Positions 49,502-57,856 of a stretch of 64,000 nt of DNA are shown here, in pieces; the stretch's first letter is position 1; the number at the start of each line of letters is the position of its first letter. This stretch comes from Streptomyces lomondensis (GTDB lineage: Bacteria; Actinomycetota; Actinomycetes; Streptomycetales; Streptomycetaceae). Made by a program: the position numbers and the translations under genes. The DNA lies in contig NZ_BMWC01000003.1 in the NCBI RefSeq assembly GCF_014651035.1, forward strand, positions 62,001 through 126,000, written 5' to 3'. The notes below the pieces were generated by a model. It was given only the letters and a program-made list of their open reading frames with translations. It was not told the origin of the DNA and did no database searches.

Positions 49502-52500
49502 ATGGCCGACGAGCAGGTCGTCTCTGCCGCGGCGCGGAAGATCGCAGACCTGGTCCGCGCCTTCCCGTCCGGAATCTCCGAGCGGGACCTGGCGGTGGAG
49601 GCGACCCGGCAGTACAGAAGACTGCCGGAGCAACGGCTGGCCAAGCTGGTCGCCGAGGCGGTCGACGGAGGTCTGCTCACCGCTTCGGACGGTTGTCTCA
49701 TGCCGGCCGCTGCACCGGGGAGACGGGTCCGCGACCAGTCGGCGGCGCGTGACACCAAGCCGCTCGATCGTGCGTCGCCGTCAGGGAGGTCCGTCCTGCG
49801 GGTCGTCGCGCTCGACATCGAGAGCGTAGTACGCACCACCCCCACCGCACCCTACGTGGAACGACACGTCTACGAAGCGGCAGCCGTCAGATTCGGCGCC
49901 GACCCGGAATGGGCCGCGGCAGCGCCTCGCTGGCAGCGGTACCTCAGATTCCCCGGGGACAGCGACGAACTGCGTGAGGGCGCAGTGCGGACCGCCGTGC
50001 TGGAACGAGGGATCCCCGCGCAGCAGGCATGGACGGAGCTGTGCGCCTTCCTTGCGGACGCCGACGTCGTCGTCGCCTACAACGGCACGGGGCTGGACTT
50101 CCCCGTCGTCGCCGAGGCGGCGAAGGAGTCAGGCACCAGCGACCCGTTCGCCGCCGTACGCACCGTCGACGCCCTGTACCTCGCTCATGCCTTGTGGCCC
50201 ACAGCCCCTACCCACCGGCTGCAGGACCTGGCGCGGGAGCTCGGCATCACCAGGAGCGACCTGCGTGCCCACACCGCGGACGGTGATGCGGCCCTGCTCG
50301 TCCGTCTTCTGGAGCGGGCCGCTGCCGAGTTCGCCGGCCAGACCCGCGAGTTACGCGAGCTTGTGGCCGACGTCTGCCCCGACTCCGACGCGTGGCGGCT
50401 GCTGCGGGAGCTCGCGGAGGGGGAGAGGGCCGCCGAACGGGAACCTCTCCTGTGGGAGCAGGCGCACGTGGCCCGTCTGCTGGCCGACGAGTTCGCTCAG
50501 CACCCACCGCGCCGGAACCCTGACGGCGAGACACCGGGACGTGGTGCCGTCGTCGTACCGGACGAGCTCCGCGGCGGCGCCGACGGCCGGGTCGATCCGA
50601 CCGCTCTCGCCCGCTTCGTGCACGGCCCCCAAGTCGAACCCCGGCCCGTCCAGCAGAGGATGACCGCGACGCTGCACGACTGGACCGACGGGGGCGTCAG
50701 CGGGCTGCTGGAAGCACCCACCGGCACCGGCAAGAGCTACGCGGTGCTCGCCGCCGCACTCGACTGGCTAGCCGGTGGCGATGACCGTACGGCCGTCATC
50801 GCGACCTACACCAAACAGTTGCAGAACCAGATGGCCAAGGACATCCAGGACCTGGAGCGGGCCCTGCCCGGGGTCCTCGCCATCGCCGACTTGGTCAAGG
50901 GCAAGTCCAATCGGCTCTCCCTCGCGGCCCTCACGAAGACCCTCGCCGAAGCCTCGCGCAGACGCCGCTCCAGAACCACGACCCGCAGCCGTGCACGCTG
51001 GTCCCAGGGCCTCCGCTTCCGTGAACTCGCCGTCTTCCTCGCCTTGCGCCTGCTCGCTGCGAAGGAGCCTCCGCAGTCCTGGGCGGCGAAGTCCGTCGAC
51101 CCGGTCGACCTGCCCGCCTTCTTCACCGACTACGTGGGCCCCGGCCTGTCCTTCTGGCTGGAGTCACTGTCTCAGCGCGACGGCGACTACGGCCCCGGTA
51201 CGGGCAACCCTCTCACCGCGCACACCGACACGGTCCGGGAGGCCATCGGCAGCCATCGCCTCGTCCTCGCCAACCACGCGCTCGTCCTCTCCCACCTGGA
51301 CGACCTGCGTGCTGTCGGACCGGAGGTGCTCCTCGTGATCGACGAGGCGCACGAACTGGAGAATGCCGCGACGTCCGCTCTGACCGTCGCCGCCGACTAC
51401 CAGGACCTGGAAGCTGTGCTGTCGGAACATCAGGCCTGGATCGCGGAAGCCCACCCGGGCCCGGCACAGGACCAGGCCGCCTCCGCTGTCGCCGACCTGG
51501 AACGGCTGCTCGACGACGAACGGCTGCCCCGGATGGCGGCACAGGCCTTCGACGCGCAAGCCAAAGGAGTGGGCGTACGGATCGGTAATCGGGCGACCAC
51601 GCTCGCCAGCCCTTACACCGGCACCTCCGGCACTCGGGACACCCGGCGGCTGTCGCTGCTCCTGGACCGTATCGCCAAAGCGCTCGTGGCCTGCCGCATC
51701 ACACTGGAACGGTACGTCGTCCAGCACGCCGCCCACCTCGACCCGCTGGTCGAGGAACGGCTGAACGCGCTGGCATCGCACACCGACTCCCTGATCACGG
51801 CTCTCGACCGCGTCACCTCCGACCTCGGAGACTTCCTCGACCCCGCTGTCATGCTGGACGGAGCCCTCCCCTCGCGGGTCATCCACATGGAGGAACTGGC
51901 CGAACCCAAGGCAGAGCTGCGTTCTTACCGCTTCCGTATCGCCACCAGCCCCGTCGACCTGCCCGCCGATCCGGAGTGGCGGCGCTACCTGGAGTCGTTC
52001 GACCGCGTCCACTACGTCTCCGCGACCCTCCGCGTCGCGGGAGAGTGGGACTTCATGCGGAGCCGGCTGGGGCTGCCGGAGGACATGCCGACCCTGGCCC
52101 TGCCCTCCCCGTTCGACCTGCGGAACCAGGCCGAGGTGGTGTGCTTCTCCGACTTCCCGTCCTGGGCCGAGCAGGAGGAGGGCGCACTGCGCACCGTCGC
52201 TCACCAAGTGGCCGGATTCGCCACCGAGATGACACGTGCACGCTCCGACGGCAACGGGTTCGATGGCGGCGGCATGATTCTCACCACCGCCCGCTCGACT
52301 GCTGCGGGCGTCGGCTTCCACCTTGTGCAGGAGCTGCGCTCCCGCGGCCTGGACACCCCGGTCGTCGAGGCGCTCACCTTGGGAAACGGCCGCGCCTATC
52401 AGGCATTCACCAATCAGCGGGACGGCGGAGGGTTCCTCGTCGGCACCAAAGGGCTGTGGCAGGGCGTCGACGTCTCCGACGCCGAGCGGCTGCGGCTCGT

Positions 52501-55465
52501 CTGGATCAACAAACTGCCCTTCGCGCCCTTCGCCGCCCCGATCGTGGAAGCCCGGCGTGCCGCCGTCGCCGAGCGTGCCGAGCAAGCCGGCCACCCTGAC
52601 CCGGACGGCGCCGCCACCGAGCACTACTACCTGCCGCTCGCCGCACTCCAGCTCCGCCAGGCGGTCGGCCGGCTCATCCGGTCCGACCGGCACCGCGGCG
52701 TCGTCGTCATCAGCGACCGTAAACTCGGCGGACAGAGCAGCCTGCGCCGCTCCTACCGGCGCGCCTTCCTCGGCAGTCTCGACGACGGACTGGAACGCCC
52801 CGACCCGGACACCGGCGACATCGGCGGCGGCAACGTCACCACCATGGCCGAAGGATGGCGCCGCATCTGGGAGTTCATGGCCGGTCAAGGAGTCCTGGAC
52901 CCGGCCCGCGCCGCCGAGCTGTGCGCCGACGACGCCCTCGAACGGCACACCCTCCTGCCGCACACCCGGCGCATCCGCGAACTGGCACTGACTCCCGAGG
53001 AGACACGGAGGCTGCGGGAACAGGGCCTCCTCGCCGAGGAGGTCAGGGAACGCTGCGCACACATCGGCGGCCTGTTGGGGCTCTCCGACGAACCCGTGGC
53101 CCTCAAACCGGCCCAGCAGACCGTCATCACCGCCGCTGCCGAGGGCCGCAACGTACTCGGACTGCTGCCCACCGGCTTCGGCAAGAGCTTCACCTTCCAG
53201 CTGCCCGCGCTGGTCCTGCCCGGCGTCACCGTGGTGGTCAGCCCGCTCGTCGCCCTCATGCACGACCAGGCTCTCGAACTCAACCGGTCCATCGGCGGAG
53301 CGGTCCGCGCGCTGATCTCCCCGCTGCGGGAGTCCAGCAGCAGAGCCGGCAAGACAGAAGTGACTGACCAGCTCCTCGGCCGGGCCGACCACGGCATCCG
53401 CCTGATCTACGTCAGCCCGGAACGCCTCTGCCAGCGGCGCTTCCGCGAGACCGTACGGACAGCCGCAGCGGCGGGCCGGGTGACCCGGATCGCCGTCGAC
53501 GAGGCCCACACACTCGCGCAGTGGGAGGACTTCCGGCCGAGCATGCGCCGGGTCAGCCGGTTCCTGGACGAACTGCGCCGCGCGCACGGTGTGGCCGTCA
53601 CCGCGGTGACAGCCACCGCCAACCGCGCCGTCCACGAGGCCCTGCGCGAGGGGCTGTTCGCCCTGCCCGCCAAGGTGCCCGAGCCCGGTTCGGCCGAGGC
53701 CGACGCCGAAGCGGAACACCCCGGCGTCGTCGGCGGGCTCGTGACCGTGCGGGAGAACCCGATCCGGCCCGAACTCGCCGTATTCCGCCGCTCGCTCGAC
53801 CGGCTGGGACAAGGCGGCGTGGCAGGGCTGGTGGAGCGCGTGGTCGACGCGCTCGAAGGCCACGCCATCCTGTACTGCCTCACCGTCAAGGAGGTCAACA
53901 CCCTCTACACACACCTGCGCGAGTACGTCGGTGACGCAGGCGTCCGCGTGCTGCGGTTCCACGGCCGCCTGACGGAGGCGGAGAAGGCGGCCGTCATGAC
54001 GGAGTTCCGGGAGGCGCCGCATGAGGGCGACGATCGCTTCGTGCCGGTCGTCATCGTCGCCACCTCCGCGTTCGGGCTCGGCGTCAACCGGCCCGATGTG
54101 CGCACTGTGATGTGCGTGTCGCCGCCCACCGACCTGGCAGCGCTGTACCAGCAGATCGGACGGGCCGGACGCGACGGCGCGGGCCGGGGGGCGGGCGCTG
54201 AAGGGCCCGTCAACAGCGGCCTTGCCCTTGCCACGAGCCGGGGACTGCGCATGGTCCGCTTCATGACCGGCCAGGAACTGGCCCCTTCTCTGCTGCGGCG
54301 CATGGGCGCCCTCGTGCTCGCACAGAACCACGGGACGCTGGACCCGGTGCGGCTGGCCGACGTCCTCATGGCCGAGGACGCGGCGACCGGCGCGTTGAGC
54401 GACGCCGAGCTGGAGGACCGGCACACCCAGGACCGCTACCAGGGCGGCATCATGCGGGTCTTCAGCGCGCTCGCCGACCTCGGAGCCGTGGAGGACCTCG
54501 GTGACCACCCGCCGTACTGCGCGGTCAGGCCCGGCGACCTGGGGCCGACGCGGTTCGGCACAGGGCAGACCGGAGCCCCTGCCGAGGAGTCCACAGCGGA
54601 GGAAGGCGAACTCGCACGGATCGAGCAGACCGTCATCGACACCGTTCTCTCCTGGGACACCCCGAGAAACGTCGACGTCCGGCTCCTCGACCAGGAACTC
54701 GCCGGCCGCTGCCCCGGCTACCGCTCGGTCGCCGATGGTCCCGCGGCCACCTGGGAACTCCTCGCCGACTTGCACGACCGCGGGCTTCTGGACGTCTCGG
54801 CGGCACCCAGCCGCCGCCTGGTCACCGGACTGGCCGTGCGCGCCCGCACCCTGCCCGACGGCTTCCTTCCACTGCTCAGCCGACGGGGCCGCCGAGCCTC
54901 GCAGGAGCTGTCCAGATTGAAGGACTTCTTCGACTCGACCACGGTCTGCGCCCAGCGGGTCTTCGCCGATTACTTCGGTATCACCGACCCTCCCGAGGGC
55001 TGCTGCACCACAGCCCGCTGCCGCTGCTCCGCCTGCTGGGACACCGGCCGTTGGCCCGTGGAGGAACGACGTCCCGCCGTCGCCGAGGCGTTCCACAGCC
55101 CACGCCCGCGCGACGGCGGCCGCATCGACACCTCGCTGCGCGACCAGCGCGTCGACCTCCAGGTCCACCGACTGCTGCAGCTCCAGCCGCAGGGGGTACA
55201 TCCGCGCCGGCTCTGGCATGCGCTGCGCGGCGACGAATCCTCCTACAACCCGAGGAGCCGCAAGATGATCTCCCTGCCGAGGGCGATACGGGACAGCCGC
55301 CACTTCGGGGGTCGCGCCGACCTCCCCTATCCCGCGGTAGGGGAAAGCCTGACGAGGCTGGCCGCTTGCGGAGCCGCGGTCGAGGGCCAGGACGGCCTCT
55401 GGCGAGCGGCCCGCCCGGCACGACCCGCGGGGAACGGATCAGTGCGGAAGGAGAACCGGGCGTGA
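49502..55465 (+). CDS. Giant exonuclease-DinG-RecQ helicase fusion (candidate defence protein)
   Basis: 1987-aa multidomain nucleic-acid enzyme. Residues 1-95 are helical, perhaps winged-helix. 98-275 form a DEDDh 3'-5' exonuclease with Asp105 and Glu107 in ALDIES, Asn194-Asp199 in YNGTGLDF, and His257-Asp262 in HTADGD. About 375-1115 form a DinG/XPD-like helicase: Walker A APTGTGKS 405-412, DEAH 614-617, and motif VI QAVGRLIR near 1053. It has no cysteines in the Fe-S segment, as in Firmicute DinG. About 1190-1900 form a RecQ-type helicase: LLPTGFGKS near 1221, DEAH near 1333, QQIGRAGRDG near 1549, and a Cys zinc site near 1817-1848 (CCTTARCRC). ATG has GGGGGGAG upstream. The next gene overlaps by GTGA. 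The cellular role is unknown; defence or repair is inferred. Confidence 0.88.
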   Translation: MADEQVVSAAARKIADLVRAFPSGISERDLAVEATRQYRRLPEQRLAKLVAEAVDGGLLTASDGCLMPAAAPGRRVRDQSAARDTKPLDRASPSGRSVLRVVALDIESVVRTTPTAPYVERHVYEAAAVRFGADPEWAAAAPRWQRYLRFPGDSDELREGAVRTAVLERGIPAQQAWTELCAFLADADVVVAYNGTGLDFPVVAEAAKESGTSDPFAAVRTVDALYLAHALWPTAPTHRLQDLARELGITRSDLRAHTADGDAALLVRLLERAAAEFAGQTRELRELVADVCPDSDAWRLLRELAEGERAAEREPLLWEQAHVARLLADEFAQHPPRRNPDGETPGRGAVVVPDELRGGADGRVDPTALARFVHGPQVEPRPVQQRMTATLHDWTDGGVSGLLEAPTGTGKSYAVLAAALDWLAGGDDRTAVIATYTKQLQNQMAKDIQDLERALPGVLAIADLVKGKSNRLSLAALTKTLAEASRRRRSRTTTRSRARWSQGLRFRELAVFLALRLLAAKEPPQSWAAKSVDPVDLPAFFTDYVGPGLSFWLESLSQRDGDYGPGTGNPLTAHTDTVREAIGSHRLVLANHALVLSHLDDLRAVGPEVLLVIDEAHELENAATSALTVAADYQDLEAVLSEHQAWIAEAHPGPAQDQAASAVADLERLLDDERLPRMAAQAFDAQAKGVGVRIGNRATTLASPYTGTSGTRDTRRLSLLLDRIAKALVACRITLERYVVQHAAHLDPLVEERLNALASHTDSLITALDRVTSDLGDFLDPAVMLDGALPSRVIHMEELAEPKAELRSYRFRIATSPVDLPADPEWRRYLESFDRVHYVSATLRVAGEWDFMRSRLGLPEDMPTLALPSPFDLRNQAEVVCFSDFPSWAEQEEGALRTVAHQVAGFATEMTRARSDGNGFDGGGMILTTARSTAAGVGFHLVQELRSRGLDTPVVEALTLGNGRAYQAFTNQRDGGGFLVGTKGLWQGVDVSDAERLRLVWINKLPFAPFAAPIVEARRAAVAERAEQAGHPDPDGAATEHYYLPLAALQLRQAVGRLIRSDRHRGVVVISDRKLGGQSSLRRSYRRAFLGSLDDGLERPDPDTGDIGGGNVTTMAEGWRRIWEFMAGQGVLDPARAAELCADDALERHTLLPHTRRIRELALTPEETRRLREQGLLAEEVRERCAHIGGLLGLSDEPVALKPAQQTVITAAAEGRNVLGLLPTGFGKSFTFQLPALVLPGVTVVVSPLVALMHDQALELNRSIGGAVRALISPLRESSSRAGKTEVTDQLLGRADHGIRLIYVSPERLCQRRFRETVRTAAAAGRVTRIAVDEAHTLAQWEDFRPSMRRVSRFLDELRRAHGVAVTAVTATANRAVHEALREGLFALPAKVPEPGSAEADAEAEHPGVVGGLVTVRENPIRPELAVFRRSLDRLGQGGVAGLVERVVDALEGHAILYCLTVKEVNTLYTHLREYVGDAGVRVLRFHGRLTEAEKAAVMTEFREAPHEGDDRFVPVVIVATSAFGLGVNRPDVRTVMCVSPPTDLAALYQQIGRAGRDGAGRGAGAEGPVNSGLALATSRGLRMVRFMTGQELAPSLLRRMGALVLAQNHGTLDPVRLADVLMAEDAATGALSDAELEDRHTQDRYQGGIMRVFSALADLGAVEDLGDHPPYCAVRPGDLGPTRFGTGQTGAPAEESTAEEGELARIEQTVIDTVLSWDTPRNVDVRLLDQELAGRCPGYRSVADGPAATWELLADLHDRGLLDVSAAPSRRLVTGLAVRARTLPDGFLPLLSRRGRRASQELSRLKDFFDSTTVCAQRVFADYFGITDPPEGCCTTARCRCSACWDTGRWPVEERRPAVAEAFHSPRPRDGGRIDTSLRDQRVDLQVHRLLQLQPQGVHPRRLWHALRGDESSYNPRSRKMISLPRAIRDSRHFGGRADLPYPAVGESLTRLAACGAAVEGQDGLWRAARPARPAGNGSVRKENRA

Positions 55466-57771
55466 CCACGATGATCACAGCCGGAACGGACGTCTGGCGG
55501 CCGTACGACCACGAGCCCGTGCTCACTCCCGCGATGACCGGGGGACACCGGACCACACCTTCCGCGGAGATGGACCGGCTCCGCCGCTACCTGGAGGCGG
55601 TCGTCGCCGACCGCCGGTGTCCGGTACACACAGCGGTCGCCTTCAACGCCGCCTACTTCGGATATGAACCAGGCGGCGAGGGCTACGGCAACGGCCCCTT
55701 CGACCTCGATGCCTTTCCCTCCCTCACCCTCGGGGACGAGGTACCGGCCCTTCCCGTCGGAGCACTGGTGCGGATCGAGACGGGCTCCGACCCGCTGTAC
55801 GCCGAGATCGTCTACAAGGAAGGCCGGCACCCCGGCGCGGAGGAAGGCGTCTCGGTACCGGCCTGGATGTCCGGGGCACCTGCCGGTGTGCAGGGACCCG
55901 GCGTACAGCACGAAGCAACGGTTCCCGTGCGCCGGGAACTCCTCGTCCCCGACCTCACCGCCTTCGGCCCCGCGCTCCAGCTCAGCGAGGCCAAGCTCAA
56001 GCGGTTCCGCGCGCGACAGAAGTGGCTCAACAAGGACGGACATGTCGTCGTGGATGCCCGGTACGCCTCCGCGCCGGCGGCCGAACTCGACGACACGACG
56101 GCCTTCGTGCACAACCTGCTCACTGATCAGAGGGAATCCCTGGTGAGTCCTCTCGTTCCCGTGTCCGTCGCCCACCTGGCTGGTGGCGGCACGGAGGAGC
56201 GGATGCGGGACGCTCTCCTGGGGCTGATGGACGCGGTCGATCATGCCCTGCGCACCAGCGGCGCCCTGCGCAGCTGGGGCCACTACGCGCTGACCCGCAG
56301 CCGCATCGGAGCCGGCCTGTGCCACGACGGGCCGCTGGGCGGAGCGGACCTGCACGCCCTGGCCGGCTCCCTGGAACGCGGAGCCGTCCCGGACACCCGC
56401 CGGCGCCACGGCCTGAACGGCTCCCGAACCGTCTACACCGCGATCGGACCCTGGCTGCGCGGCGTGGACGGTGCCGAGCCGCTGCTGACCGGTGTCGAGT
56501 ACGCGGTCTCGGTGTGCCGCGCCAATCTTGCGGTCACGGACTTCGTCCGCGGAGACACGGACAACGGCCTGCGCACCGAGAGCGACGTACGCATCACCCT
56601 GGACGACGACTTCGAGAGCGGCGGCATCTGGCGATCCCACCACCCGGGTTCGCAGGAGCCGGACGACAGCGACCCGCTGAGCCCGGCGGGACGCGGCTGG
56701 CGGGACACGGTGAACCCGCCCGAGCCCCGGGCCGCCGCGATCGTCCAGCAGCGCGTGCCCGAGGAGGAGCAGCCCGCCGACGCCTGTCCGGCCGACACCC
56801 CGCTCGCCGACGAGGGGATCGGCCTTCCGAACTACCTCAGGATCAACGACAGCGAGGTCTGCTGGCAGGTCCCGTTGCGCCTTGCCCACCTCATGGAAGA
56901 CAGACTGCCGCTGAGCAGGATGGTCCGGGACGGGCTCGGTTACCTCGGCCTGGACACCGTCCCGGTACGGTTGGAAGTCAGCCACCCGGGAGGAATGGCC
57001 GACGTGTCGGAAGAGGTCCAGGAGGTCGTCCTGGACCTGACCAAGGAAACCGGCATGCTCCGCAACGTCCAGTGGCCCATCGATTTCTTCCCAGGACTGC
57101 GCCTCCACATCCAGTGGCCGCGCGGTGGGACGGTCTTCCGGCTGCACACGGTCGAGCTGGAAGACCCCGTCGACATCGACGGGCAGCTCGTCACCCACCG
57201 CTACGACCCCTCGGTCCTCACCCGTGAAGGCGCTCCCGGCAGCAGCCGGGACGGTGATTCGTCCGCCGGGCTGGACACCCGGCGCCTCGTGCTGCGCGCC
57301 GTACGACGCTTCGGCCGGCTCACGCCCGACGGTCACGCCCTCCTCGACCGCACCGCACTCCCCAGGGGCATTTATGACACGCCCCCGGCCCCGCACCAGG
57401 TCACCGCCCTGGAACAGGCCGTGGACGAACTCCTCGCAGAACGACACCTGTACGCGGCCACCGGCAGCCGCGGCGAGGACGGTGAGCCCCACCACCCCGC
57501 ACGTGACGGCGAGTCCCCGATCGCCCTGATCGGCTACGCACCGAACCCCGTGGTAGTGCCCCGGCCGGGCCCCGGGGCCGGGTCCGCTCCGCAGAACAAG
57601 GGGACGGAGCACTTCGTCCACGGCTTCCTGCGACGGCTGCCCACGGGCTGCGAGCCGACCGACGCGCAACGCGCCGCCTACCGGGAGCACTGCCGCCACG
57701 TCGGGAAAGCGGACGGCTGGGAACTGCCCCGCGGCTACACCTTCGTTACCGCGCACGCCCGCCGCCGCTGA
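55462..57771 (+). CDS. Unknown 769-aa protein coupled to the giant helicase
   Basis: 769-aa soluble protein; I do not recognise its family. GTG at 55462 overlaps the helicase stop (GTGA) and AGGAG lies upstream, so the two are translated together. Visible segments: DVWRPYDHEPVLTPAM near the start, LPVGALVRIETGSDPLYAEIVYKEGRHP near 95-120, and LSEAKLKRFRARQKWLNKDGHVVVDARYA near 175. Others are CWQVPLRLAHLMEDRLPLSRMVRDGLGYL near 480, and a conserved-looking end with KGTEHFVHGFLRRLP and GWELPRGYTFV. No Walker, nuclease or membrane motif was found. The C-terminal His/Arg-rich end could bind nucleic acid, but that is speculation. Confidence 0.75.
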   Translation: MTTMITAGTDVWRPYDHEPVLTPAMTGGHRTTPSAEMDRLRRYLEAVVADRRCPVHTAVAFNAAYFGYEPGGEGYGNGPFDLDAFPSLTLGDEVPALPVGALVRIETGSDPLYAEIVYKEGRHPGAEEGVSVPAWMSGAPAGVQGPGVQHEATVPVRRELLVPDLTAFGPALQLSEAKLKRFRARQKWLNKDGHVVVDARYASAPAAELDDTTAFVHNLLTDQRESLVSPLVPVSVAHLAGGGTEERMRDALLGLMDAVDHALRTSGALRSWGHYALTRSRIGAGLCHDGPLGGADLHALAGSLERGAVPDTRRRHGLNGSRTVYTAIGPWLRGVDGAEPLLTGVEYAVSVCRANLAVTDFVRGDTDNGLRTESDVRITLDDDFESGGIWRSHHPGSQEPDDSDPLSPAGRGWRDTVNPPEPRAAAIVQQRVPEEEQPADACPADTPLADEGIGLPNYLRINDSEVCWQVPLRLAHLMEDRLPLSRMVRDGLGYLGLDTVPVRLEVSHPGGMADVSEEVQEVVLDLTKETGMLRNVQWPIDFFPGLRLHIQWPRGGTVFRLHTVELEDPVDIDGQLVTHRYDPSVLTREGAPGSSRDGDSSAGLDTRRLVLRAVRRFGRLTPDGHALLDRTALPRGIYDTPPAPHQVTALEQAVDELLAERHLYAATGSRGEDGEPHHPARDGESPIALIGYAPNPVVVPRPGPGAGSAPQNKGTEHFVHGFLRRLPTGCEPTDAQRAAYREHCRHVGKADGWELPRGYTFVTAHARRR

Positions 57772-57856
57772 CCGAGCCCCACACCAGTCAGGCCAAGCAC
57801 CGGCACGCGGCCCTCCGCACACCGCACCACGCATCGACACAAGAGATCGGGACCGA

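Noticed and set aside
49287..49829. Possible separate small gene overlapping the start of the giant helicase
   Set aside because: The frame has no family resemblance, lacks a good ribosome site and overlaps the exonuclease-helicase N-terminus, whose own site is strong.
51164..55303. 1379-codon minus-strand frame opposite the giant helicase
   Set aside because: Antisense shadow without recognisable domains; the plus strand has full helicase and nuclease motifs.
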